The notes under the pieces were generated by a model. The model was not told the origin of the DNA and made no database searches. It saw only the letters and a list, made by a program, of their open reading frames with translations. From Sperchopsis tessellata (Eukaryota > Arthropoda > Insecta > Coleoptera > Hydrophilidae), in NCBI GenBank assembly GCA_033557685.1, contig JAWQRN010000429.1, positions 1 through 29,814 on the forward strand: DNA of 29,814 nucleotides, given 5' to 3'. Within the stretch, counting starts at the first letter, position 1. The number at the start of each line of letters is the position of its first letter. The position numbers and the translations under genes are program-made. This document shows, piece by piece, positions 10,014-19,804 of this stretch.

Positions 10014-10890
10014 CTTCATGGCAATCTATCATCAGCACATTTAAGAGCTAAATGTCTTGATAATATCCCCTGCAACGGCAGATGAAAGGTCGGCAAAAAC
10101 AAAAGCCAACACACGGTTATCTCCCGGAAAACCTGAAGGCATGTGTATACGAATTTTTCTCTATGAAATTACCCAAGGAATGCATCTATTTTGGAGCACC
10201 TGTACATGGAAGATATCAGAGAACTATTAACAAAGGCTAGGAAAGATTTCTAAATGGAGTGTAAAATTAACAATCTGGTGCAGTGGATGGTATAGTGAGT
10301 AAATTACTGAAGTATGAATGTGTCAGCAAAATAATGATATCAAAAGAATGGAATCCAGCTTTATTGAGTTATAAATCTACTAAGATAAATTGGAAAGATA
10401 ATAAAATTGTCAGTTACACTGTTTAGATCTAAAGATGATAATTTATAACTTTATTGCACAGATTCTAAAAATGAAATTAGAAGTCTTGACAACATGAACA
10501 AGTGATGACTGGAGTGAAAAAATTTAAATGGGACAGGATATATAGTATATCCAATCTCCCTGTGCACAGTTCGTAGAGAATAATGCCATGATAATTGTGG
10601 GGTTTTATGAGATGACATAAAAATTTCGTAACATAAGGAGCTACATGGTTGCTTTTAGTTACAAATTACTGTCTTTGTAATATAAGACTTGGTCGCTACC
10701 ATTTTATGGCCCTTCTCTTACATTGTGCAGTGCTGTTGTTGCCCTATCGCAGCACACTAGCAGTGAAAACATTTCTGCTAGTGGGTGCACACTGGCTACC
10801 AGTGTACAGGCACGAGTGCCAGCGTTTACTGAGTGAGATTAAAATAATGTATGTATTTATAGTACTACAGGCCATGTATGCCTAAGTCTT
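10014..10890. other. Unassigned intergenic DNA with clustered hairpins
   Basis: No coding sequence recognised. The notable content is a run of three adjacent short perfect inverted repeats between 10755 and 10820. The start of the stretch (10014-10050) still belongs to the tandem units of the preceding foldback. Confidence 0.4.
10755..10820. repeat. Three consecutive small inverted repeats
   Basis: CACTAGCAG (10755-10763) pairs with CTGCTAGTG (10775-10783). ACACTGG (10789-10795) pairs with CCAGTGT (10799-10805). GGCAC pairs with GTGCC a few bases later (about 10809-10820). All three stems are perfect. The function is unknown; it may be the subterminal region of a DNA transposon. Confidence 0.6.
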
Positions 10891-11220
10891 TTAGCTTCAT
10901 TCCTCTCCATTTTGCTCCTCCATCCAATTCTCTACAAGCAGTATCTTCAGAACGTCCTTAATAGAGTCAAGCCCTCTATTTCTTGGATTCCCTCTCCATT
11001 TTTTCCCTCCATTCCTCACAGAAGCACTCTTCTCTCCGGCAGTCTCATCATATGTCCCAGCCTTCTCATTCTTTGTGGCCTGGCTACTGCTATTATTTTC
11101 GGCTCTCCAAACATCTATCTGATCCCTTAGTCCTCATCCACATATATTCCTCTTACCCTCCAAAAATTGTAAGTATCTTCCTCACCCATATTTCCAAGTT
11201 CTTCTCTTCCAACTAGTATT
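10891..11220 (-). mobile_element. LINE C-terminal fragment, minus strand
   Basis: Minus-strand translation gives, across frame changes, IAVARPQRMRRLGHMMRLPE, then NGEGIQEIEGLDSIKDVLK and VENWMEEQN. This is the 'R.gRLrWlGHv.RMpe...GRPr.rWiDsikeDl...' C-terminal region of insect non-LTR retrotransposons. It has stops and no RT core. Several short plus-strand frames here are shadows of it. Confidence 0.7.
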
Positions 11221-11323
11221 ACCACATAGCTTTGGCTGCTGCTCATGTGCCTTAAGCCTAAATGAACAATAACCTCCACCGAAGGAACACTAAGAAGTTC
11301 AACAGATATAAATATAAAAATAT

Positions 11324-11329
11324 TTTATT
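11324..11329 (-). terminator. Poly(A) signal for DNAJC17
   Basis: AATAAA on the minus strand, 45 bases after the stop codon at 11374. The spacing is normal for an insect 3' UTR. Confidence 0.6.
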
Positions 11330-11373
11330 ATTAAATAGGATAAAACAAAATTAAACTTAATATTCTAATAAGA

Positions 11374-12897
11374 CTAGGATTCTTCATTATCTTCAGCCAT
11401 CATTTGTTCTATGAGTTTTCTTCTTTCTTCGGCTTGCCTCATTTTTGTTAGTACAACACTTTCAAAGTCGGATTCCTTTATGGTTGAACTTTGATATGAA
11501 TTCTGTGAACTAGGAGGACCATTTATCCATTGAAGTTCTAAGGGATTTGAAGAGAGACCTTTTTCAAAATCTACGGCCATTTCCTACAAATAAAAATATT
11601 TGTCATTTTACTGCTATAATGCTATATTGTGAGTCAAATAATTCTTAAATTCACATCCCTACTTCAGGGTGTCCGATATTGATGGTAGTGAGCTACATAC
11701 TGGGGGTTTTATTATATTTTCTTAGGGTATTTGAGAGAGGAGAGTGTTTTACGAGGAATTGGGGGGTGCTTTTAACAGGGATATATGTATTTTCATATTT
11801 AAATTTGCTCTTGTAATTTAAACCTATTGTATTTTTTTTTTACAAAATTTGTTACTGGTTACTATAAAAAGCTTAAAATTAGATTTAAAAAACTATGAAA
11901 ATAGTAAATTACTTACTGCTCCTCGTTTAGTTTTAAATTCAACCAATGCGCTTCCTTTTTTCTTGGGTGACATTACTAAGGCTGCAACATCTCCATACTA
12001 AAAAAAATGTTTTATTTTTAAGAAGATTTTATAAACGTAAATATTTATTTCCCTGCATTTATAAAAAAAACGAAATGAATACATAATAACTAAACCTCCC
12101 ATAAGAGAAATATTAAGCTATTTAATTTTTGGATATTATCTACAAAATTTTGCTAATAATATAACATCCTTTGACTGCAATGTTATTACCTTTGAAAGAA
12201 ATTGATGTAAGTTTTCATGATTGTAACCTCCATTGGTAGAATCACCTTTAGCAGCTTTCCATTTTATTTTAATCCTATGTTTAGCGCTGTCCCAATGTTC
12301 TGCCTGTTTATTTTTTTCTTCTCGAACCTGTCGTAACACATACTCCATTTCTTCTTCGACCTGTTTTGACCCTTCTGTTCTCAACCTCTCTATTTCTTCC
12401 TACAATCATAACATGAATTATTTTAAAACATTTCGTAATCTGAAATATAAGTTTTTAAACATATATAATACCACATACCTGTAAAACTTGTGCAGCTGAT
12501 TTTTTACTAGCAGTAGAACCAGCATATCTTTCTCTTGCCTCAAGATCTTCCTTGAGTTTCCTTCGTTTGCCATCAAGTTCTTGATGGCGAATGGCAGCTT
12601 CTTTCTTAGCCTTTAATACTTTGTCGTATGCTTTTCTTGCAGATTCATCTGTTAATATTTCTAAGACCTTCGAGAGTTTGTGAAACTCCAAAGCAGCATT
12701 TGGGTTATCTGGATTTTTATCAGGATGGCATCGTAAAGCTTTTTTCCTGTACGCTTTCTTAATCTGTAAAATTCGTCTAAATTTTAAAATCTATTATTTA
12801 ATAGAAATTTGAAATAACTTACATCATTGGGCGTGCTTGTTATGTCTATGTCTAAAAGGGCGTAAAGGTCTTCGTCTTCTATTTTGAATTTATCCAT
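11374..12897 (-). CDS. DNAJC17: DnaJ homolog subfamily C member 17, five exons
   Basis: Coding exons on the minus strand are 12823-12897, 12479-12763, 12190-12399, 11917-11997 and 11374-11583. All junctions are GT-AG and in phase 0, giving 286 aa (human about 304). Residues 9 to about 76 are a J domain with the HPD motif at 38-40, needed to stimulate Hsp70. A Lys/Glu-rich coiled-coil-like segment (about 85-150) follows. An RRM-type fold runs from about 161 to 245 (IKIKWK; SALVEF). The C-terminus has the family tail DFESVVLTKMRQAEERRKLI. DNAJC17 is a nuclear co-chaperone linked to the spliceosome; yeast Cwc23 is a related factor. The start MDKFKIEDEDLYALL is the only ATG before the J domain. 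The gene faces EEF1AKMT2 across about 1.4 kb. I see no damage in it. Confidence 0.96.
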
Positions 12898-14008
12898 TTT
12901 TAAAACGTTTGTTTCTTTCTGCTAACGTTAATTGAACACTTAACCTCAATCTTACCTGTCAAGCAGTACGCTAATTACTCACTCAACTCACTAACAAGCG
13001 TTTAAAGTTACTACCACGATTGTACTAACTTTCTAGTCTTAGTCTAGTAATAATTTATGCAACATAAAAATAATATTAAAGCATATATATGTACATATAT
13101 TAAGAGTTTATGACTTTATTAGTTTGTCTATTTATTTGATAAAATCTGAATGCCAGCGAGGTTGCTTTTTTACCAACATTGCGACTATGGCAGTGGCATC
13201 ATTCTAATTTAATAGCATTTTCGGTGGGACAGATGGTTTCGCCCCGATAAAGAATTTTTTATATGTGCCGGAAGCAACACATTTGAAGACGATTCTGATA
13301 GATAGTAGGTTCACCTACACCATACATATTTATTTTGAAAATAAACGTTTTCATAAATGCAAAAAAAATATATATATATAAATGAAATAAAATATTTAGG
13401 TAAACAAAGTATAATACGAAAATTACATAACATTCTCAAAACTGTCAACAACGGAATTTATTTTCATTTGATTCGAAAGTTAGTCACCTTGGCGGGCGTT
13501 AAAAAATATATGGTAAATATCTGAGCACATATTAATTCCTAGAAGTTTCTTAAAAACAAATGGCATTCGTTCTATTTTCAAGACGATCCAGTTCATTATT
13601 TTTGAAAATATCTCTTATTTATAATATAATTAACTTTTTTGCCTTAATAAATAAAAATCTGTCTAATATAGGGTAAAAAATACATTTTTATAAAATTTGT
13701 TTATTTTAATTGTACAAAGAATGGAGACAAAATGTTATTTTTGTCATTCAATCAACATTACATTTTCTGCACTGTTTCCGTGCATTTTTTTACACACTGC
13801 ACATTTCCTATGTTTACCTTCTTCGGCCCTTTTCAGGAAAGGTCCTATATGATCTCTTCTTAGTTTCGGGATTTTGACGTTGAGTTTGAGTAACAAGGTC
13901 TTCCAGAATTCTTTAGATCTGGAATTGACACTCTTTGTAAGTAGGTTCTAGCAATGCTTCAAAACTCCAAATTGCCTTAAGATTTTCAGAATTCTTCATC
14001 TACTTCTT
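12898..14008. other. Intergenic region between divergent DNAJC17 and EEF1AKMT2
   Basis: This stretch should hold the DNAJC17 promoter (near 12900-13060) and the EEF1AKMT2 promoter, but no distinctive motif can be pinned down. A patch at about 13140-13270 is less AT-rich. From 13744 leftwards on the minus strand there is an unrecognised Cys-containing open stretch, listed separately. Confidence 0.5.
13744..13950 (-). pseudogene. Short Cys-containing open stretch, possible transposase C-terminus
   Basis: The minus strand is open for about 65 codons ending at TGA (13744-13746): KEFWKTLLLKLNVKIPKL, then IGPFLKRAEEGKHRKCAVCKK and a short tail. A basic segment followed by CxxC near the end resembles the C-terminal zinc-binding tail of piggyBac-like transposases, but the second pair of Cys is missing and a stop (TAG) closes the frame just upstream. 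It could equally be a relic of another element or a lost exon. There is no start codon of its own. Confidence 0.3.
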
Positions 14009-14165
14009 AAGTATGTCGATGACACCAGTCTCTTGGTGAAGGCAGATAGTTTTTATATTGTTGTCATCAGATAGTTTGCCAAAAATGGTCTCTGTATAAA
14101 TGCCGAAAAGACCAAGTGTGACCTATCTAATAAGTCAAATTTGGATATTGCTAATAAATCTAATA
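14009..14165 (+). mobile_element. LINE reverse transcriptase fragment (YVDD box)
   Basis: The plus strand reads KYVDDTSLLVKADSF, then after a frame break FAKNGLCINAEKTKC. This is the catalytic-Asp box and following helix region of a non-LTR reverse transcriptase (Y/FADD...NGL.lN..KTK). Only about 50 codons remain and there is an internal stop. It lies about 120 bases upstream of the EEF1AKMT2 start codon, in its probable first intron or promoter. Confidence 0.65.
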
Positions 14166-14275
14166 CCTTAATTAAAATATATGTAGATGTATAGGTCTCG
14201 AATCTTGCATAATCTACCTGTAAATTGTCGACATTACGAAAATCAATTGATTTTAACTTACCATTTTTATTTTTC

Positions 14276-14277
14276 AG
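14276..14277 (+). other. Probable 3' splice site in the 5' UTR of EEF1AKMT2
   Basis: A T-rich tract (CATTTTTATTTTTCAG) ends 8 bases before the ATG at 14286. It suggests an untranslated first exon upstream and supports the ATG at 14286 rather than the earlier in-frame ATG at 14187, which would lie in the intron. Confidence 0.6.
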
Positions 14278-14285
14278 ATCCTATA

Positions 14286-14939
14286 ATGGCAGACCATTCA
14301 GATGAAGAGTTGGAAGCAAGCGAATTAGGTACTCAAGAATACTGGAATGAACAATACCAGTTAGAAAAACGCAACTTCAATAACCATGGAGATGTAGGTG
14401 ACGTCTGGTTTGGCTCCGACGTAATTGATACAGTTCTTAATTGGTTCAAAGAAAGTCCCTTGGTCAAAAAAGATCACAGAATCGTAGATCTTGGTTGTGG
14501 GAATGCAATGTTTTCCGTCGAGCTGGCAAAATTAGGATTTTCCAACCTACTAGGCGTTGATTATTCTAAAGATGCAATAGAACTAGCAGAAGCAGTTATT
14601 AAAAAGTATGATGTTAAATTTGATTTGGCTGTAAATGATATTTTGAAGAATGATTTGGAAGCTAGTAGTTTTGATATAGCCTTAGATAAAGGAACCTTTG
14701 ATGCAGTTAGTCTAACGGAAAATTCTAAAGAAGATCAGCTTTTATACATTGATAATGTTCATAGTTGTTTAAAAGATAATGGATTGTTAGTAATTACTTC
14801 TTGTAATTGGACGGATGAAGAATTGATTGAGAAATTTCAACAGAAGTTTGAACATTTAGAAACGTTGCAGATGCCTCAGTTTAAGTTTGGTGGAAAACTT
14901 GGAAGCATCGTTAGCAGTCTAGTTCTTAAGAAAAAATAA
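14286..14939 (+). CDS. EEF1AKMT2: EEF1A lysine methyltransferase 2 (METTL10/Efm4 family)
   Basis: The 217-aa protein is a seven-beta-strand S-adenosylmethionine-dependent methyltransferase. The family N-terminus ELGTQEYWNEQY (13-24) and GDVWFG (38-43) come first, then SAM motif I VDLGCGNAMF (67-76), the acidic residue of motif II in GVDYS (D92), and LDKGTFDAV (133-141), the segment typical of this group. The family methylates a lysine of translation elongation factor eEF1A in the cytoplasm (yeast Efm4, human METTL10). The open frame extends upstream to 14187, but a splice acceptor at 14277 and the family N-terminus favour 14286. Coding is in one exon. The human protein is longer (291 aa), mostly in its C-terminus. 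An AATAAA overlaps the stop codon (14935-14940). Confidence 0.95.
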   Translation: MADHSDEELEASELGTQEYWNEQYQLEKRNFNNHGDVGDVWFGSDVIDTVLNWFKESPLVKKDHRIVDLGCGNAMFSVELAKLGFSNLLGVDYSKDAIELAEAVIKKYDVKFDLAVNDILKNDLEASSFDIALDKGTFDAVSLTENSKEDQLLYIDNVHSCLKDNGLLVITSCNWTDEELIEKFQQKFEHLETLQMPQFKFGGKLGSIVSSLVLKKK

Positions 14940-15514
14940 AAACATTTTGTACAAGGTGCTTCGAATAAGTTAATGAAATTCTTTACCATTAATAAGGTTT
15001 ACCAAAATGATATATGTACGAACAATAATGAAAAACAGTCTGCATTTACATCTAATTATTGAATAATTACAAAAACTAAATGTTAATTTTTTATAAGTTT
15101 TATTATATAAAGAAAAAAAATTGTAAGCTGTGTAACTCGAAGAATTAAGTTGGTAAAATTCTAAATGTTATTTTACTTTATTTCAAAGTCTGTCTATCCT
15201 TTATAATGGTTATTCACCACAGTTTTATCGCCCGGTTTTATCAGAAGCACTTGATGACATAAATTGGATGTGTCATACCTGGAATCGCCTACATTTGATG
15301 CAAAGCAATCATAGCACGGGTGCATATTGTTCTGTAGGGGCTCCGAATCGTATGTCCTTTTGTTCATGATACAGTGTCATAAAAAGTTAAAATTTATTTA
15401 AAATTACAGTGAATTCATAACCTGTTAATTTAATTATAGGCAATCTTGCTTAAAAGTATTTTAAATTTAAAGGTGTTAATTATCACGTTTTTGTTTACAT
15501 ACACATATGTTGCA
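14940..15514. other. 3' UTR and AT-rich intergenic DNA
   Basis: The beginning is the expected 3' UTR of EEF1AKMT2. No gene or clear repeat is seen up to the foldback at 15515; a less AT-rich patch at about 15220-15370 is unassigned. Confidence 0.5.
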
Positions 15515-16040
15515 GTACGAATATTTTTAATTGTTAGAAACAATAACCTATGATGCAGAAAAAAGGCGGGAAGTGAAAGTATGTGCTAGATGCATTTCTG
15601 AGTTCCATTCATCTTCAGTGACACTGAGTTCCACTCGTCTTCAATGACACTGAGTTCCACTTATGCACTCCAAACACGTACTGCACCATAAGCATTGTAT
15701 TGTATATATGCTTAGAGTCTAGGTCTGGTAGACTACGAGAGGTAAGCATCAATATCCGAGTTACATTGGACGAAATTGATATTTACAACATTTATCTACA
15801 CATATAACTATGGTGAGATTTAATATTATTATGCTTCAGCTAAGCATATATACAAAACAACGCTTATGGTGTAGTAAGTGTTCAGAGTGCGTAAGTGGAA
15901 CTCAGTGTCACTGAAGATGAGTGGAACTCAGTGGCTCCGAAGACGAGTGGAACTCAGAAATGCATCTAGCACATAGACTCACTTCCGGCATATTTTCTGC
16001 ATCATAGGTTGTTGTTTCTAACAAATAAAAATATTCGTAC
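15515..16040. mobile_element. Foldback element: 201-bp inverted arms around a 124-bp loop
   Basis: Left arm 15515-15715 and right arm 15840-16040 are reverse complements over 201 bases with few mismatches. Both arms end at the sequence GTACGAATATTTTT, and homology stops abruptly outside it. Each arm has a short tandem repeat, in the left arm about 2.7 copies of a 26-base unit starting CTGAGTTCCA (about 15598-15670). A minus-strand open frame (15908-16144) runs from the right arm into the right flank but matches nothing convincingly. No target duplication is obvious. The type is a non-autonomous foldback/MITE of unassigned family. Confidence 0.82.
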
Positions 16041-16299
16041 CCCCTCAGGGTTCCATTGTTGAACCAATGTTTATAAACCTGGTAACGCCTGAAGAAATAA
16101 CTGCCGTCATAAAAAATAACACGGTTTCCACCCGGAAACAACATTCACATAGATAATAACCGTGGAAGTCTATTACATTTTAGAGCTATTTACGGTTTGA
16201 AAATAATTGTAAGAATTGACAATTATGAGACAGCAAAAACTATCTACCATAGTAATTTTCAGAGCATAGCAACCTGTAGTATACTGATATGATGTATAT
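16041..16299. other. Unassigned flank of the foldback
   Basis: No recognised gene. The minus-strand frame that covers the right arm begins here at 16144 and reads NRVIFYDGSYFFRRYQVYKHW, vaguely like the start of a FLYWCH zinc finger but without the WxC motif. Confidence 0.3.
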
Positions 16300-16735
16300 C
16301 ACGAGAACTCAGCAATATTCTTATTGCAGAAGAAGGCTACGAGGGTTCTTCATGGGGCGGATTGTCTGGGCAGCTGTAGGCCCTTGTACAGAACATCAAG
16401 GGTATTAACCATACCCAGTGCTATTATACTTGCCTGTTTGCTCTATGTTCATGGGCACAGGTCCTGTTTTCTAACCCGCTCAGATTTCCACTAGTACAGC
16501 ATTAGATATCGAAACAACTTCACTACTCTTTTCTATAGAGTGAACAAAACCCAGCATAGTACTAACCATCTTGCCATGAAACACTACAACAATCTCCCAA
16601 ATTACATCAAGGAGATGAATACCAGGCATTTCAAGAATAGTATAAAGGAGGAACTCTTAAGGGAAGCTTTTTACAGGGTCCAGGATTTCATGGGCCATGT
16701 ATGGCAGTCTTAAAGAAATTCTAAATATTTCTCAC
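16300..16735 (+). mobile_element. Jockey/CR1-like LINE C-terminal fragment
   Basis: One plus-strand frame reads LQKKATRVLHGADCLGSCRPL, then SRVLTIPSAIILACLLYVH and, further on, LAMKHYNNLPNYIKEM. This is the region after the RT domain in jockey/CR1-type LINEs ('LQkKaiR.i......CrplF...kiLtlpslyi...'). It stays nearly open for over 100 codons but lacks the RT core, so it is a truncated copy. Confidence 0.8.
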
Positions 16736-16780
16736 AAATGCATTGTAATTAACAGTACATGAATAATGTTTATGTTTAAG

Positions 16781-17360
16781 CAGTAAAGCTCTGCTAATCT
16801 GACCTCCACAAATCCAGATGTCCTTGTAATCCGAACAAAATTAAAAAATATATTTTATATTATGTACCTTATAATCCGGATCAACCACGGATATCCTAAT
16901 CCTGATCGCAAGACGTGTGGTTTTGTTACATATTTCTTGCAGTATCTAAATTGCTTAGGGAATCCCCGACTAAATGTGGAACACAAAAAGGGAAATCACC
17001 CAATCAGTTTGAATAAAGATTGCACCAAAAAGGCCACACAAAACGTTAACTCTTGCAGAAAAACAGGACATATTGCAAAAATTTAGTAGAGGTGTCAGTG
17101 GTAAAGTGTTAGCAGAGAAATAATGGGGTACGTTCTATTTTTTTTCCATTAAATGGTAATTTATTAATGGTGCTTTTTTGCATTTGCAGTTACATTGCAA
17201 GTTGTGTCTCAACACTAATGCTTAGGAAAGTTCTGCGAAAATCAGGATATCTAGAAATGGAGAATGAATTGTACAAATGGTTTCAGTTACAGCGAGAAAG
17301 ACATGCGACTGTCACAACTAATATATTAAGGGAAAAGGTTATCCTACCTTATCCACAGTG
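16781..17360 (+). mobile_element. Tigger/Jerky-like DNA transposon, 5' fragment
   Basis: The left end CAGTAAAGCTCTGCTAATCT is a pogo/Tigger-type TIR. Inside, the plus strand reads LTLAEKQDILQKFSRGVSGKVLAEK (first HTH of CENP-B-type transposases) and, after a break, SGYLEMENELYKWFQLQRERH (second, CENP-B-type HTH). The DDE domain is missing. A region at about 17510-17540 (GCGGACTAAGGTTGG) might be a decayed right end but the match is weak. Stops show it is dead. Confidence 0.72.
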
Positions 17361-18240
17361 AATCGTCCTCCAGTGTGGCTCGACACTATAAGGAATACAG
17401 CTAAACAACCACACCACACACTATATTTGCTGTTGATTGCTTCGCTTACGGAAGCTGACTATCTACTCTTCTCTGACCACCAGATTGCTGAAGTTTTCAA
17501 GTCCTAAATTGGCCACATTAGCGGACTAAGGTTGGTCCACTCACAATAAAATTAATTACAAAAAACTGCAGGCCAGCACTGAACAATACCTTCTGGATAA
17601 TAAAATTATAACATTAAACAATACATAAGCCCTGTTACATTTTTATATCTGCGATAGCTTCAGATTCAGACCGAATCTGCTCCTTTTCCATTTGGAACTC
17701 CGCTTTTCATAACTTACCAATATTATAGCACAAATTGGGAAATCAACTAAATAAAATTCAAAAACGCACAAATATTAGCAACATTTTTTTTTAATTATTC
17801 AATTCAAAATTATAAAAAAAAGTAAGAACTTTATACATGCTTGTTCCAACTTTAAGTTTAAAAAGTGACATAATGCTTCTGATACGGCTCTATATGATTG
17901 AAAATTTGAAAAGGTTATCAACTACAAATTCATCTAAAAATTTTTGTCTTCACTTCACCTCAATTAATTCTAATAATGGTAAAAAGAATAAAACTCAAAA
18001 TCATAAATGAATTTATACTATATTATTTATTATTCATAGAGATAAAAAAGCCCTTTTAAGCTATACAAGTTTTGTTATTTTCAGTATGTTGCATGCTTTA
18101 TTTAAATATTCACGCAAATTTAAAAAATTAAAAATAGTTCAAAACGGTGTACAATAAATCTAAAACCACATATAAATTAAATTAAATATTAAACAATTAA
18201 TTGTATTCACAAGTATGTTAAGTGCTGAAGTCAACAATAA
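17361..18240. other. Intergenic DNA, nothing recognised
   Basis: The first 180 bases are of mixed composition and may be the remains of the preceding Tigger element; the rest is strongly AT-rich with no coding sequence or clear repeat. Confidence 0.45.
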
Positions 18241-18632
18241 TATACAGAGTGTCTCAATCTTACTCTTGCGAAGTTCAAAAATTAATAAACCACTTCAAAA
18301 TAACGCAAAAAATCTTAAAAAATGAAAAATACAAAATTTCCAAGGGTGTCAAAGTTGGACTTTAACAAGGGAATAGATTGTTATTTCTTGCAAATTTTTG
18401 ATATCTCCCTTAGTTTGGTAATAATTACATAAAATTCAAATGTAGGTTCAAATTCAAGATATTGATCTAAGTGACCTAGTGACATCGACTATGTAACTTA
18501 CTGTAATGTAGTGTTTTATACCTCGAGAACGAAAGCCTTTAGGACATATGTTTAATAAACTATTCTCTATGAAAGCACTTGTAGAATCCCCTCATTAAGT
18601 TAGTCACGCTCTTATTAAATTACCCCTGTATA
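18241..18632. mobile_element. Possible MITE with ATACAG ends
   Basis: Left end ATACAGAGTGTCTC and right end CCCCTGTAT are partly inverted, a pattern common in short insect DNA elements (ATACAGGGTGT...). Inverted similarity beyond the first eight bases is poor, so the boundaries are tentative. No coding capacity. Confidence 0.3.
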
Positions 18633-18987
18633 CTACAATTTTATTTGCTAAAATTATTAGATAAAACTTTGGTTTTTTAGAATGTCAAATTAATCATCTT
18701 AAAAAATGTTAAAGAAATCCCGACATATTCAAGAAAGAACACGTAAGAAGTAAAATTTCTAGTTTACGAAGATTTCGAACCATACTAAAGCTAACCTTAA
18801 AATAGATCGTATAAAAATTGGTTTGTTTAGGTTTGAAGATAACATGTACATACCTGCGCAGCCTTAAAGGTCAAACGTGCAAATTAAAACAATAAACTAA
18901 CAAATAGGTGAAAAATACAATGTTATGATGATTAAGCAGATCACGGAGAACTGCAAGGCCCCATTTTGGGTACATATCTTTATATTA
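18633..18987. other. AT-rich intergenic DNA, nothing recognised
   Basis: No gene, RNA or repeat could be supported in this stretch. Confidence 0.5.
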
Positions 18988-19804
18988 TTAGGTAACCAAA
19001 AAAGTTCTTGCGGTACAGATTGTCATGAATATTTTTTTTATAGGTTAATGTTATCGATTGTACGTGTTAATATAGTGTTATCTACTTTAATACATTAAAA
19101 TTTGATGAGAATTGTTTTTTTTTTAATTCATATTTTAAAATAATTTGTGCCTCGGTAGCCATATAGGTAAAAGCATTGGGGCGTTAGTAATGCGACTCCA
19201 AGGTTGCTCGGGTTCGATTTCCCACCCAGTAAAATTTTCTTAGACTAAATTCTATGGGGTTTGGAGTCAATTCGTTAATTTTAAAAAATCTGTAAAATGA
19301 CATTAATATAATAAAATATAAAGGTTTTTAGGATTTGATCCCAGTACCATTAAAAAAAATAATAATATAATGTGGCAACGAATAAAACTTTAATTCAAGG
19401 CACCAAAGCTGCTGAGGCAGCACAAAAATATGTACCGTGTTCTAATATGTACCGTGTTTTGAGGTCATGCTGTAAGTGATCGAACAGCACAGAAGTGGTT
19501 CAAAAAATTTTCTTCGGGAGATTTTCAGCTTGATCGCTTGAAGCACGCTCTGGGAAACCGAAGATCATTGACGAGGATATTAAAGAAATTATGGAGGCAA
19601 ATATTCAACGCAACGTGCTTAGAGCTTGCAGAAAGGTTCAATGTGAGCAATGAAACCATTCGTTTGCACATTCAAATGGATCCCACATGAATTGTCAAAA
19701 AATAACAAATCAAGTCGTCTTACCATCTGTTCGGCATAAGTGTCATGCAATGAAAACGAACATTTTCTTGATCGGTTGTTAACTTGCGACGAAAAGTGGA
19801 AAAG
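18988..19804 (+). mobile_element. Mariner 5' half, interrupted by a SINE
   Basis: The left TIR TTAGGTAACCAAAAAAGTTC at 18988 follows a TA dinucleotide and is of the cecropia/irritans mariner type. Coding homology appears from about 19400: ERTAQKWFKKF..GDFQLDRL (N-terminal HTH of the transposase), IDEDIKEIMEAN, ELAERFNVSNETIRLHIQ, and then FLDRLLTCDEKW at 19770-19801 with the first catalytic Asp. Homology ends right there and a different transposase starts, so the 3' half and the right TIR are lost. Several frameshifts are present. Confidence 0.85.
19147..19366 (+). mobile_element. tRNA-derived SINE inside the mariner
   Basis: The head resembles a tRNA with internal RNA polymerase III promoter elements: A box TAGCCATATAGG (19156-19167) and B box GGTTCGATTTC (19211-19221), 44 bases apart. 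It continues through an unrelated body with a tail of AT-rich repeats (AATAATAATA) near 19352-19366. It splits the mariner's 5' untranslated region. It is a retroposon, not a functional tRNA: the acceptor stem does not close. Confidence 0.75.

Noticed and set aside
14187..14285. In-frame upstream ATG extending the EEF1AKMT2 protein to 250 aa
   Set aside because: The extra 33 residues do not look like the family N-terminus and cross a strong splice acceptor at 14276-14277.
15908..16144. 78-codon minus-strand frame with a FLYWCH-like beginning
   Set aside because: The WxC motif and later Cys/His pairs are absent, and most of the frame lies inside a foldback arm; not supportable as a gene.
19147..19222. 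Possible tRNA gene
   Set aside because: A and B boxes are present but the acceptor stem does not pair, and a non-tRNA body and AT tail follow; it is a SINE head.
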